Shown piece after piece: positions 1-7,195 of a stretch of 19,033 nucleotides of DNA. The notes beneath the pieces are model-generated. The model saw only the letters and a list, made by a program, of their open reading frames with translations, searched no databases and was not told where the DNA came from. The translations under genes were made by a program, and so were the position numbers. Within the stretch, counting starts at the first letter, position 1. Each line of letters opens with the position of its first letter. The DNA is taken from contig DASYMJ010000056.1 in assembly GCA_036009105.1 (NCBI GenBank), forward strand, positions 1-19,033, read 5' to 3'. The stretch is from JAFAVZ01 sp036009105 (GTDB taxonomy: Bacteria; Acidobacteriota; Thermoanaerobaculia; Gp7-AA8).

Positions 1-1
1 G

Positions 2-892
2 GCGGTGGGGTTGTTCGTAGTGTTCGTGGTCGTGGCGAGGGCGACGTACTTTGAAGCGTTCGTGCGGGCGAGGGAGAGCATGGCGCCCGCCGCGCTCGGG
101 GCGGCGCAGGTCACGCGTCTGCTCGACCGTTTGCTGGACAAACTGCCGCTGCAACCGCGGGCCATGATCGCCAAGGAAGTGCGCACCCTCGGCCGCGACG
201 TTGCGCAGTGGTCGCAGGTGATGCTCATGGGTGCGCTCCTCTTCATCTACCTCTACAACATCCGCATGCTGCCGCTGGGCGGCGACACGCGCGCCACGGT
301 CGTGGCCTACGCGAACCTCGGCATGGCCGGCTTCGTGGTGGCGGCGATCTGCCTGCGCTTTGCCTATCCGAGCGTGTCGGCGGAGGGGAAGGCCTTCTGG
401 ATCGTGCAGAGCGCGCCGATCCGCTACCGGCAGTTCCTGCTGGTGAAGGTGCTGGTGTACGCCGCGCCGCTGACGCTGCTCTCCGTGCTGCTGACCATCT
501 TCGCGAACATCATCCTGGACGCGGACGGCATCGTCTGGACGTTCACCCTCCTCGGGGCGGTCCTGCTCGCCGTGACGCTGGTCAGCCTCGGGGTGGGGAT
601 GGGCGCGCTGGCGCCGCAGTTCGGCGCGGAGAATCCGCTGCAGGTCGGCCTCTCCCTCGGCGGCTTCGCCTACATGGCCGTCTCCATGACCTACGTGGGC
701 ACGATCATGCTGCTGATGGCGAGGCCGATCGTGCGCTACCTCTTCTGGCGGATGTTCGGCAGCTCGGGCGACAGCGACTGGCTGGCCACGGCGGTGCCGG
801 TGGTGACCGCGATCACTGCGTCGCTCGCGCTCATGGTGTTTCCTATTCTGATTGCCGAGCGCCGCCTCGCCCGACTGGGCGAGCAGGCGTAG
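2..892 (+). CDS. ABC-type exporter permease subunit, C-terminal part (5' truncated by window)
   Basis: The reading frame is open from the first bases of the window, so the gene begins upstream; the GTG at base 5 is unlikely to be the true start. About 296 residues are visible. A soluble stretch with a conserved-looking segment around AMIAKEVRTLGRD is followed by five or six hydrophobic segments, typical of the second half of a large ABC-2-like permease. The best guess is the family annotated as putative ABC exporter (PF16949-like), which moves an unknown substrate across the inner membrane with an ATPase usually encoded next door, here off the window. The stop TAG overlaps a possible -10 box for the next gene. 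The membrane permease call is fairly secure; the exact family and substrate are inference. Confidence 0.6.
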   Translation, partial: AVGLFVVFVVVARATYFEAFVRARESMAPAALGAAQVTRLLDRLLDKLPLQPRAMIAKEVRTLGRDVAQWSQVMLMGALLFIYLYNIRMLPLGGDTRATVVAYANLGMAGFVVAAICLRFAYPSVSAEGKAFWIVQSAPIRYRQFLLVKVLVYAAPLTLLSVLLTIFANIILDADGIVWTFTLLGAVLLAVTLVSLGVGMGALAPQFGAENPLQVGLSLGGFAYMAVSMTYVGTIMLLMARPIVRYLFWRMFGSSGDSDWLATAVPVVTAITASLALMVFPILIAERRLARLGEQA

Positions 893-937
893 AATCGGCG
901 CCGCAAGCAAACAAGCCATGTCCGAGAAGGAGATGAA

Positions 938-1393
938 ATGAGCGAGATTCCTCCGCCCACCGTCCCGCCCGCGACTCCCCCGCCCCCGGGAGGCGGACCC
1001 TACACGCCGCCCCCGGGCGGGTCGTACACGCCACCCCCGGGCGGGTCGTACACGCCACCGCCGGGGGCCGCCGGGGGCGACCGGACGATCATGCTCGTCC
1101 TCTCCTACCTCGGCATCCTCGCCCTCATCCCCTTCTTCGTGAAGAAGGATGACCCGGAGGTGCAGTGGCACGCCAAGAACGGCGTTGCGCTGTTCGGCGC
1201 CGAGGTCGCCGTCTGGATCGTGCTCTTCATCCTGGGCTTCGCGCTGCGCGGCGTGCTCGGTTGCGGCCTGGGCATCATCAACTGCGTGATCTGGATTGCC
1301 TTCCTGGCCATTTCGATCATCTGCATCATGAAAGCCGTCGGCGGCCAGCGCTATCGCCTCCCGGTGATCACCGACTTCGCCGAGAAACTGTAA
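938..1393 (+). CDS. DUF4870 domain membrane protein with proline-rich repeat N-terminus
   Basis: The 151-residue product starts at an ATG 5-6 bases after a good ribosome binding site (GAAGGAGAT). Residues 1-45 are almost entirely Pro, Gly, Thr and Tyr and include three copies of an 8-residue unit (G-S/P-Y-T-P-P-P-G). Residues 48-150 hold the DUF4870 fold: a first hydrophobic helix (MLVLSYLGILALIPFFV), a short charged turn with KKDDPEVQWHAKNG, then two or three more membrane segments. The pattern VQWHAKNGVALF followed by a helix and an aromatic-poor loop is typical of DUF4870/Tic20-like small membrane proteins, whose biochemical role is not known. The next gene starts 12 bases after the stop and also has a Pro-rich N-terminus, so the two are very likely co-transcribed. 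Family call good, function unknown. Confidence 0.8.
   Translation: MSEIPPPTVPPATPPPPGGGPYTPPPGGSYTPPPGGSYTPPPGAAGGDRTIMLVLSYLGILALIPFFVKKDDPEVQWHAKNGVALFGAEVAVWIVLFILGFALRGVLGCGLGIINCVIWIAFLAISIICIMKAVGGQRYRLPVITDFAEKL
995..1066 (+). repeat. Three tandem 24-bp units encoding G-[PS]-Y-T-P-P-P-G
   Basis: Bases 995-1018, 1019-1042 and 1043-1066 are three in-frame 24-bp copies. Copies 2 and 3 differ only near the end of the unit; copy 1 has CCC for TCG at the second codon and other small changes. They form the disordered proline-rich N-terminus of the DUF4870 protein. In-phase units of this kind can change in number by slippage. Confidence 0.85.
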
Positions 1394-1405
1394 GGAGACC
1401 ATTCC

Positions 1406-1732
1406 ATGGACAGCAGCACACCCGGCAGCCCCTACGTACCACCGCCTCCGCCCAGCGTTCCCGGCGGCGGCGACCTCGTCTACCCGACGCAGCCGCCGAA
1501 GGATCCGATCCTGATCATGATCCTGAACCTGCTCGTGGCCGGCGGGCTGGGCTACATCATCATGGGCCAGAAGACGAAAGGCATCGTGTTCATCGTCGTC
1601 TCGGTCGTCACCTGCGGCTTCGCCGCGATCATCCTCGCTCCGCTCGGAGCAGTGGACGGATACATGCAGGCCCAGCACCTCCAGGCCGGTTATCCGGTCG
1701 GGCAGTGGACCTTCTTCAACGATCATCGATAG
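1406..1732 (+). CDS. Small TM2-like membrane protein with proline-rich N-terminus
   Basis: The 108-residue product is preceded by AAGGAG seven bases before the ATG. Residues 1-32 are rich in Pro, Gly and Ser. Residues 33-85 contain two hydrophobic helices, PILIMILNLLVAGGLGYIIMGQ and GIVFIVVSVVTCGFAAIIL, joined by a short KTKG turn, and the second runs into an APLGAVDGY motif. The order helix, G-x-x-x-x-G-Q, basic turn, helix, then Asp after the second helix resembles TM2-domain proteins (PF05154), although the match is read by eye. It follows the DUF4870 gene by 12 bases and shares its Pro-rich N-terminal design, so the two probably form one small operon ending at the terminator at 1764-1793. 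Function unknown. Confidence 0.7.
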   Translation: MDSSTPGSPYVPPPPPSVPGGGDLVYPTQPPKDPILIMILNLLVAGGLGYIIMGQKTKGIVFIVVSVVTCGFAAIILAPLGAVDGYMQAQHLQAGYPVGQWTFFNDHR

Positions 1733-1763
1733 CCATCGGCGAGCGAGCAATCCGCGAGCAGGA

Positions 1764-1793
1764 GGGCCGGCATCGAGCCGGCCCTTTTGTTTT
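1764..1793 (+). terminator. Intrinsic terminator after the DUF4870/TM2-like operon
   Basis: GGGCCGGC (1764-1771), loop ATCGA, GCCGGCCC (1777-1784): a perfect 8-bp GC stem with a 5-base loop, followed immediately by TTTTGTTTT (1785-1793). It lies 31 bases after the stop of the TM2-like gene. The stem core is the same GGGCCGGC/GCCGGCCC seen in the palindromic repeats elsewhere in the window, but only this copy has a T-tract. Confidence 0.9.
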
Positions 1794-1849
1794 GCAATCC
1801 GCTTCGCAAGCCTCGCCGTAGATCCTGCAAAACGACAAGGAGAAGCAGG

Positions 1850-2257
1850 ATGAACGAGCAGGCGAACATCTCGAAGATGCAGGACATGTACGCCGCCTTC
1901 GGGCGGGGCGACATCAACACCATCCTTCAGAACGTCACGGAAGATTGCGACTGGGGGACGGACACGGTGATCTCGAAGGAAGTGCCGTGGTACACCATCC
2001 GCCAGGGGCGCGACGGGGTGGGCGACTTCTTCTCGACGCTGGCCCGGGAGGTCGAGTTCCGAAAGTTCGTGCCGGTCTCGTTCGCGGCCGCGGGCGACCA
2101 GGTCTTCGTGGCGCTGGAGTACGAGTACGAGTTCCGCAAGAACGGCCGCTCGGCCGGTACGGCGGCGGTCCACCAGTACACGTTGCGCGACGGCAACGTC
2201 TCGAAGTTCCGCGCGTTCGAAGACACGGCGGCCGTGCGCGATGCGTACGGCGTCTAG
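1850..2257 (+). CDS. SnoaL/NTF2-like nuclear transport factor 2 family protein
   Basis: The 135-residue product starts at ATG 1850, seven bases after AAGGAG; the frame is open further upstream, but only this start has a ribosome binding site and it lies after the preceding terminator. The sequence has the NTF2/SnoaL pattern: an N-terminal helix (MQDMYAAFGRGDINTILQNV), a T-E-D-C-D-W segment, the G-R-D-G-V-G-D-F-F helix, then beta strands ending in R-D-G-N-V-S-K-F-R-A-F-E-D-T. This cone-shaped fold is used by small enzymes (isomerases, cyclases, hydrolases) and by ligand-binding proteins. No specific substrate can be read from the residues. It appears to be a single-gene unit, convergent with the minus-strand cluster that follows. 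Confidence 0.85.
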   Translation: MNEQANISKMQDMYAAFGRGDINTILQNVTEDCDWGTDTVISKEVPWYTIRQGRDGVGDFFSTLAREVEFRKFVPVSFAAAGDQVFVALEYEYEFRKNGRSAGTAAVHQYTLRDGNVSKFRAFEDTAAVRDAYGV

Positions 2258-2307
2258 GACGCGTCGCGCGGCAGAATGCATCCTTGCGCGCGCCGAAGGG
2301 CTGCCGA

Positions 2308-2333
2308 GGCTTGGCCAACCAGCGCGGCCAGCC
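2308..2333. terminator. Possible bidirectional hairpin between convergent genes
   Basis: The 83-base gap between the convergent SnoaL-like and DUF2752 genes contains GGCTTGGCC (2308-2316) and GGCCAGCC (2326-2333), which can pair as an 8-bp GC-rich stem with one bulged T. There is no T-tract on either side, so it may not be an intrinsic terminator. The rest of the gap shows nothing recognisable. Confidence 0.3.
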
Positions 2334-2340
2334 GTGCCGG

Positions 2341-2751
2341 CTAATGCCAGAGCGGCGTATTGCGCACGATCCACCAGCCGGCCACGCTGATGGTTATCGA
2401 CCAGGCGAGCCACGGCCGGGTGGTGACGTTGCGCAACGGCGTGCGCGTGATGAACGCGCGCGCCGCGTCTGCCGCCCCCCACGCCAGCAGCGGCGCGTAG
2501 AGCAGGAGCATGGGGTTGAAGCGGAACGCCGCGCCGATGCGGCCGTGCAGCAGCGCGTGCAGCGCGCGGGTGGCGCCGCAGCCGGGGCAGTCCAGCCCGG
2601 TGAGCAGGTGGAAGATGCACTGCGGATAGAAGCCGGAGGTCACCGGTTCGAAGCGATAGAGCACGACCGCGCCGGCCGCCGCGACGCACAGCGCGCCGAG
2701 GACGCCCAGCATGCGGCGGGGATCAATGCTTGAAGGCGTCGCTGAGACCAT
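2341..2751 (-). CDS. DUF2752 small membrane protein
   Basis: The product is 136 residues from the ATG at 2751, or 123 from the ATG at 2712. The hallmark is the LTGLDCPGCGATRALHALLHGR segment followed by an F-N-P-M motif at the start of the next helix: the CPxCGxTR signature of DUF2752 (PF10825), a family of small bacterial membrane proteins of unknown role. Three hydrophobic segments are visible, near the N-terminus, after the F-N-P motif and at the C-terminus. The 2751 start has a weak GGCGGA site and overlaps the upstream CDS by 29 bases, but leaves basic residues (DPRR) before the first helix; the 2712 start avoids the overlap but has no ribosome site. It is the last gene of a three-gene minus-strand cluster whose members all carry C-x-x-C-G motifs. 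Confidence 0.8.
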   Translation of the reverse strand: MVSATPSSIDPRRMLGVLGALCVAAAGAVVLYRFEPVTSGFYPQCIFHLLTGLDCPGCGATRALHALLHGRIGAAFRFNPMLLLYAPLLAWGAADAARAFITRTPLRNVTTRPWLAWSITISVAGWWIVRNTPLWH

Positions 2752-3073
2752 TCAGTCCGCCGATGATGCCCGCGGCGATCCCCACGCCGAAGGAGATCCA
2801 GCACCAGAGCTTCGCGTTCTTCGACGCCGCCTCGGCGCCGGCCATGTCGCCCGCCAGCAGCTTCGAGTTCACCTGCGAGGCGAAGATGATGGCCACGATG
2901 CCGCCGGGCAGACAGCAGCAGAGCGTCACCAGGATCGACTGCACGAGATAGTTGGGGATGCTGCCTACCGGCGTCGCCGGGGCGTACATGCCGAACTGGG
3001 GGACGGGTTTGCCGCAGGCCGGGCAGACGGTCGCGCCATCAGGACGGGGGGAGCCACACTGCGTGCAGTACAT
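2723..3073 (-). CDS. Zinc-ribbon plus CD225/dispanin domain membrane protein
   Basis: The product has 116 residues. Residues 3-20 form a zinc ribbon (C3-x2-C6 ... C17-x2-C20). After a short linker with Pro and Gly, residues 40-108 match the CD225/dispanin pattern: P-N-Y-L-V-Q-S-I-L-V-T, a cluster of three cysteines (52-54), P-G-G-I-V-A-I-I-F-A, an A-G-D-M-A-G-A-E-A-A-S-K-N-A-K segment, then a second hydrophobic helix. CD225 proteins are two-helix membrane proteins; the eukaryotic members include IFITM proteins, where nearby cysteines are lipid-modified, while bacterial members have no settled role. The gene lies 15 bases after the zinc-ribbon pilin-like gene, and its 3' end is close to or overlaps DUF2752, suggesting one transcript. 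Domain calls are strong; function unknown. Confidence 0.85.
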   Translation of the reverse strand: MYCTQCGSPRPDGATVCPACGKPVPQFGMYAPATPVGSIPNYLVQSILVTLCCCLPGGIVAIIFASQVNSKLLAGDMAGAEAASKNAKLWCWISFGVGIAAGIIGGLNGLSDAFKH

Positions 3074-3088
3074 GTCGCGTCTCCTTCC

Positions 3089-3688
3089 CTACTGGTTCGC
3101 GATGCCTTCAGGATGCTGCACGAACTTGCCGTTGCTGAAGACGAGGTCGCAGTCGAAGTTCGTCGGGCTGGCCTCCTCATAGGCGCGCAAGGACTCGTGC
3201 TCGAACAGGCCGTCCTTGGCGCCGCTGCCGATCGCGTACGAGTCGCACTTGCCGCTGCTGTGCGCGTCCCAGCATTCGTAGCGAACGGGATGCGACCAGC
3301 CGTCCTTCGCCGGGATGATCTTGATGTACGTCGGCGTGAGGATGGCGCCGAGCTCCAGCGGAGTGGTGACCTGCGGATAGTCGTTCGTGTCGGTGGCGCG
3401 CGCCTCCAGGGCGGTGGCCAGCGAGCGCATATCCGCCATGGTCCGCTTCTGCTTGGAGCGCTGCATGGCCGTGAGGAGGTTGGGGACGGCGATGGCGGCC
3501 AAGATGCCCATGATGGCGAGGACCACGAAGCCGCCGATCACGAGGCCGACGACGAGACCGACGCTGCTGTCGGCGCGGGCCGTGCCGATCGCCGCCGGCG
3601 GCGCGCCGCTATGAGGGTTTCCGCAACTCGGGCAATTGAAGCGGGCGGGATCGCGCACGTCGCTCCCGCAATACGCGCAATACGGCAT
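3089..3688 (-). CDS. Zinc ribbon fused to a GspG-like pseudopilin fold, no prepilin cleavage site
   Basis: The product has 199 residues and a good GGGGAG site before its ATG. Residues 4-22 form a zinc ribbon (C4-x2-C7, C19-x2-C22). After a Pro/Ala linker, a hydrophobic helix (about 43-68) ends in G-I-L-A-A-I-A-V-P-N-L-L, the exact pattern of the type IV pilin N-terminal helix. Residues 74-160 resemble the type II secretion pseudopilin GspG: K-R-T-M-A-D-M-R-S-L-A-T-A-L-E, a T-N-D-Y-P motif, and Y-A-I-G-S-G-A-K-D-G near the usual calcium loop. The canonical prepilin residues are missing: aligned on A-I-x-G-I-L-A-A, the place of conserved Glu5 is Gly and there is no basic leader ending in Gly before Phe. 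The protein therefore probably stays membrane-anchored with a cytosolic zinc ribbon. It is the first gene of the cluster. Confidence 0.75.
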   Translation of the reverse strand: MPYCAYCGSDVRDPARFNCPSCGNPHSGAPPAAIGTARADSSVGLVVGLVIGGFVVLAIMGILAAIAVPNLLTAMQRSKQKRTMADMRSLATALEARATDTNDYPQVTTPLELGAILTPTYIKIIPAKDGWSHPVRYECWDAHSSGKCDSYAIGSGAKDGLFEHESLRAYEEASPTNFDCDLVFSNGKFVQHPEGIANQ

Positions 3689-3726
3689 GGGAGGCTCCCC
3701 TATCTGACCATGGGCCGGATGGCGCG

Positions 3727-3732
3727 ATTGTA
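3727..3732 (-). promoter_or_regulatory. Possible -10 box of the zinc-ribbon membrane cluster
   Basis: On the minus strand TACAAT lies about 40 bases before the ATG of the zinc-ribbon pilin-like gene and just after the sufT stop. It is followed by CGCGCC. No convincing -35 hexamer was found at 16-18 bases, so this is a weak call. Confidence 0.35.
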
Positions 3733-3737
3733 CAGCC

Positions 3738-4292
3738 TCACCACATCATGCCCAGCTGCAGCTTGGCCGCCTCGGACATCATGCTGCGGTCCCACACCGG
3801 ATCGAACACCACCTCCACGTCGGCGCTCTTCACGCCGGGGAGCGACTCCACCTTGGAGCGGACGTCGTTCGCCAGCACCGGGCCCATGCCGCAGCCGGGA
3901 GCGGTGAGCGTCATCTTGATCTTCACCGCCTTGCCGCCTTCCTCCGCCTCTTCCAGCTCGCAGAGATAGACCAGGCCGAGGTCGACGATGTTGACCGGGA
4001 TCTCCGGGTCGTAGCAGGTGCGCAACTGCTCCCACACCAGCTCTTCCAGCTTCTCCGGGGTGAGGGCTGCCCCTTCCGCGCCGGCGATGACCTGCGGCGT
4101 CTTGCCGATGGCTTCCACTTCCGGGCCGGAGATGCGGACCATGAGGCCGCGGTCGGTGATCAGGGTGTAGGAGCCGCCGAGAGACTGGGTGATGGTGGCC
4201 TGCGCGCCTTGCGGAACGAGAACTCGCTCGCCGCTGGGGATCATCACCGCATCGGCGCTGCGGCTGAACGTGACTTCTTCGCGTGTATTCAT
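3738..4292 (-). CDS. sufT: SufT, MIP18/DUF59-family Fe-S cluster assembly protein
   Basis: The product has 184 residues. Residues 1-75 form the N-terminal extension typical of bacterial SufT. Residues 78-180 are the MIP18 (DUF59) domain with E-x-L-R-T-C-Y-D-P-E-I-P-V-N-I-V-D-L-G-L-V-Y (about 88-109), then T-L-T-A-P-G-C-G-M-G-P with Cys134, and F-D-P-V-W-D near the end. SufT helps Fe-S cluster delivery or maturation in bacteria that use the SUF pathway; it acts in the cytosol. Its ATG overlaps the sufU stop by four bases (ATGA), so it is translationally coupled and is the last gene of the suf operon. Short C-terminal sequence after D-P-V-W-D-R-S is normal for the family. High confidence. Confidence 0.93.
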   Translation of the reverse strand: MNTREEVTFSRSADAVMIPSGERVLVPQGAQATITQSLGGSYTLITDRGLMVRISGPEVEAIGKTPQVIAGAEGAALTPEKLEELVWEQLRTCYDPEIPVNIVDLGLVYLCELEEAEEGGKAVKIKMTLTAPGCGMGPVLANDVRSKVESLPGVKSADVEVVFDPVWDRSMMSEAAKLQLGMMW

Positions 4293-4738
4293 TCCGTGCT
4301 CACCTTATCGCCGCCGCCCTGCAGCGCCGTTCGCAGTGTGTGCCAGGCCAGCGTCGCGCACTTCACGCGTGCCGGAAACTCGGACACCCCTGAGAACGCG
4401 GCGAGGCGCCCCAGTTCTGCCGTGTCGAGCTCGCCACCGTGGCCGGTGACGAGCTTCTGGAACGTGTCGAAGAGGCGGTCCGCCTCTTCCTTCGTCTTGC
4501 CCTTGACCGTGGAGCTCATCACCGAGGCGGATGCCTTGGAGATCGCGCAGCCGCTGCCGGTGAAGGCCACGTCGCGGATGGTGTCGCCCTCCGTCTGCAG
4601 GTAGACCGTGTAGTGATCGCCGCAGAGCGGGTTGTAGCCCTCCACCTTCGCCGTGGCCGCGGGGAGCTCTTTGTAATTCCGAGGGTTCTTGTTGTGGTCG
4701 AGAATGACCTGCTGGTACAGCTCGCGGAGGTCGGACAT
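4289..4738 (-). CDS. sufU: SufU, zinc-dependent sulfurtransferase / Fe-S assembly protein
   Basis: The product has 149 residues, close to the usual SufU length. It opens with L-Y-Q-Q-V-I-L-D-H-N-K-N-P-R-N, the classic IscU/SufU start. The zinc ligands are in place: C39 and D41 in N-P-L-C-G-D, C64 in G-S-G-C-A-I-S-K-A-S-A-S, and C127 in R-V-K-C-A. The 18-20 residue insert between the second and third cysteines that separates SufU from IscU is present. In SUF systems of this type SufU accepts persulfide sulfur from SufS and passes it to SufBCD. The gene start overlaps the sufS stop by one base (TGATG), and its stop overlaps the start of sufT. High confidence. Confidence 0.95.
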   Translation of the reverse strand: MSDLRELYQQVILDHNKNPRNYKELPAATAKVEGYNPLCGDHYTVYLQTEGDTIRDVAFTGSGCAISKASASVMSSTVKGKTKEEADRLFDTFQKLVTGHGGELDTAELGRLAAFSGVSEFPARVKCATLAWHTLRTALQGGGDKVSTE

Positions 4739-5985
4739 CAGCGGAAGACCTCGATCACTTTCTTCAGACCGGCGATGAGCGCGTCGGCTTCCTCCCGGGT
4801 GTTGTAGAGGCCGAAGGAGGCGCGGCCGGTGGCCGGCACGTTGAAGCGCATCATCAGCGGCTGCGCGCAGTGATGGCCGGTGCGGACGGCGATGCCTTCC
4901 TGGTCGAGGATGGTGCCGATGTCGTGCGGATGCACGCCCTCCAGCACGAACGAGATCACGGCCGCCTTGTGCGCCGCGGTGCCGATGATGCGGATGCCGT
5001 CCAGCTCCAGCAGGCGGTCCGTGGCGTAGTGCAGCAGGTCCTGCTCGTGCGCGGCGATGCGGTCGAGGCCGACCGAGCCGACATAGTCGAGCGCCGCGGC
5101 GAGGCCGATCACGCCGGCGATGTTCGGCGTGCCCGCCTCGAACTTGTAGGGGAGCGCGTTGTAGGTCGTCTTCTCGAAGGAGACGGAGAGGATCATGTCG
5201 CCGCCGCCCATGAACGGCGGCATGGCCTCCAGGAGCTGCTCCTTGCCGTACAACGCGCCGACGCCGGTGGGGCCGTACACCTTGTGGCCGGAGAAGGCGT
5301 AGAAGTCGCAGTCGAGCTCCTGCACGTCGATGGGCAGATGGGGCACGCCCTGCGCGCCGTCGATCACGACGACCGCGCCGGCCGCGTGGGCCATGGCGAT
5401 CATCCTGCGGATGGGGTTGATGGTGCCGAGGGCGTTGGAGGCGTGGCCGACGGCGACGAGGCGCGTGCGGTCGCTCAGCAGCTTGGCGTACGCGTCGACG
5501 TCCACCTCACCCGCTTCGTTGACCGGGATGATCTTGAGCGTGGCGCGCTGCTGATCGCAGAGCATCTGCCAGGGGACGATGTTGGAGTGGTGCTCGATGG
5601 CGGAGATGACCACCTCGTCGCCTTCCTGCACGTTCTTCCGGCCCCAGGAGTAGGCCACGAGGTTGATGCCTTCCGTGGTGCCGCGGGTGAAGACGATCTC
5701 CTTCTCCGAGCGCGCGTTCAGGAAGCGCTTCACCGTGGTGCGCGCGCCTTCGTACGCCGCGGTGGCGACCTCGCTCAGGTAGTGCACGCCGCGGTGCACG
5801 TTGGAGTTCTCCTCGGAGTAATAGCGGACCAGGCGATCGATCACCGCCCGCGGCTTCTGGGTGGTGGCCGCGTTGTCGAGATAGACCAGCGGGTTGCCGC
5901 GCGCCCTGGTGCGCAGGATGGGGAAGTCCTCGCGGATGCGCTGGACGTCGTAGGTGACGTCGCTCTCGTGTGCGACTGCGGTCAT
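4738..5985 (-). CDS. sufS: SufS, cysteine desulfurase (SufS/CsdA class)
   Basis: The product has 415 residues. The ATG at 5985 is preceded by GGGAGAGAGG and overlaps the sufD stop by four bases; the frame remains open upstream, but that part is only the antisense-like shadow of sufD. This PLP enzyme converts cysteine to alanine and leaves a persulfide on its active-site cysteine. Visible motifs: Y-L-D-N-A-A-T-T-Q-K-P near residue 35; E-H-H-S-N-I-V-P-W-Q (131-140) with the cofactor-stacking histidine; V-I-D-G-A-Q (207-212); S-G-H-K-V-Y-G-P-T-G with the PLP lysine K235; and R-T-G-H-H-C-A-Q-P-L with catalytic C373. The short loop around C373 marks it as a group II (SufS) enzyme. It sits directly before its partner sufU. 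High confidence. Confidence 0.96.
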   Translation of the reverse strand: MTAVAHESDVTYDVQRIREDFPILRTRARGNPLVYLDNAATTQKPRAVIDRLVRYYSEENSNVHRGVHYLSEVATAAYEGARTTVKRFLNARSEKEIVFTRGTTEGINLVAYSWGRKNVQEGDEVVISAIEHHSNIVPWQMLCDQQRATLKIIPVNEAGEVDVDAYAKLLSDRTRLVAVGHASNALGTINPIRRMIAMAHAAGAVVVIDGAQGVPHLPIDVQELDCDFYAFSGHKVYGPTGVGALYGKEQLLEAMPPFMGGGDMILSVSFEKTTYNALPYKFEAGTPNIAGVIGLAAALDYVGSVGLDRIAAHEQDLLHYATDRLLELDGIRIIGTAAHKAAVISFVLEGVHPHDIGTILDQEGIAVRTGHHCAQPLMMRFNVPATGRASFGLYNTREEADALIAGLKKVIEVFR

Positions 5986-7195
5986 CGCCCTCTCTCCCTT
6001 CTCTCCGGCAGGCGGTCCTTGAGCTGGGCGAACAACGCCCGGCGGACCTGCTCCCGCACCGGCTCGATCTTCAGGCGGTCGATGATCTCGCCGGCGAAGG
6101 CATGGACGAGCAGGCTGCGCGCCTCCTCCTCGCCGATGCCGCGCGAGCGGAGGTAGAACATCGGCTCCTCCTCCAGCTGGCCGATCGTCGAGCCGTGGTT
6201 GCACTTCACGTCGTCGTTGAGGATCTCCAGCGTCGGCTTGGAGTCGACGATCGCGGTCTCGGACAGCAGCAGGTTGTTGTTCACCTGGCGGGAGACCGTC
6301 TTCTGCGCGTCGGGACGGACGATGACCTTGCCGTCGAAGATGCCGCGCGAGTGGCCGTCCAGGACGCCTTTGTAAAACTCCAGGCTGTCGCAGTGCGGCG
6401 TGGCGTGATCGATGACGGTATGGTTGTCGATGTGCTGCGTGCCGTTCGGCGCGAAGAGCCCGTCGAGCACCACGCTCGCCCCCTGGCCGGTCAGCGCCGC
6501 GTTGATCTCGTTGCGCACCAGCGCGCCGCCGGTGGCGATGCAGTGCGACGTCACGGAAGACGACCGCTCCTGATGGATCTGCAGTGTCCCGATGTGGAAC
6601 GCCTCCAGCGACTCGCTCTCGATCTTGGTGTGCTCGATCACCGCGCCGTCCTTCGCCACGAGCTCGGTCACCGCGTTGGTGAAGTACTTGCCCGCGCCGA
6701 TGAAGGTCTCGACCACGGAGAGCTGCGCGCCGCGCTCGGCGACGATGAGGTTCCGCGGATGCGACTCGTAGCCATCCGTGCCGATGAAGAGCAGGTGGAT
6801 GAAGCCCTCCACCGCGCGCTGCACGTGGATGTAAGCGCCGTCCTGCGCGTTCGCCGTGTTCAGCGCGGTGAAGGGATGCTCAGCGTAGTCGGCGTAGCGC
6901 GCGTAATGCTCCTCGGGTGCCTGGGCGATGGGCTTGATGACGACGGGGGGGGCCGGCTGGAGAGCCGGCCCTACGTAATGGCCGTTCACGAACACGAGCT
7001 CCGCGAGCGCGCGGCCCTGCAGGCTCATGCCCTGCGTGTCGAAGGTCGCGGGCGCCGAAGAGGCGCGCTTCCACTCCGACCGCGCGATCGGCGCCACGTT
7101 CGTGTACTTCCACTCCTCGAGCCGCGTCGTGGGCCAGCCGAGCTGGCGGAAACGCTCCGCGGCCTGCTCGCGCACGTCCTGCTGGATCGCGGTGG

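Noticed and set aside
3089..3688. Genuine type II secretion or type IV pilus locus
   Set aside because: Only one pilin-like gene is present, without prepilin site, and no ATPase, platform, secretin or peptidase gene is nearby.
2711..3907. Open frame of 398 codons on the plus strand across the zinc-ribbon cluster
   Set aside because: Runs opposite three well-supported genes and across their boundaries; no family resemblance.
4870..6156. Open frame of 428 codons on the plus strand opposite sufS and the end of sufD
   Set aside because: It mirrors the codon pattern of sufS and sufD, is rich in Ala, Gly, Val, Asp, Arg and His without domain features, and is explained by high third-position GC.
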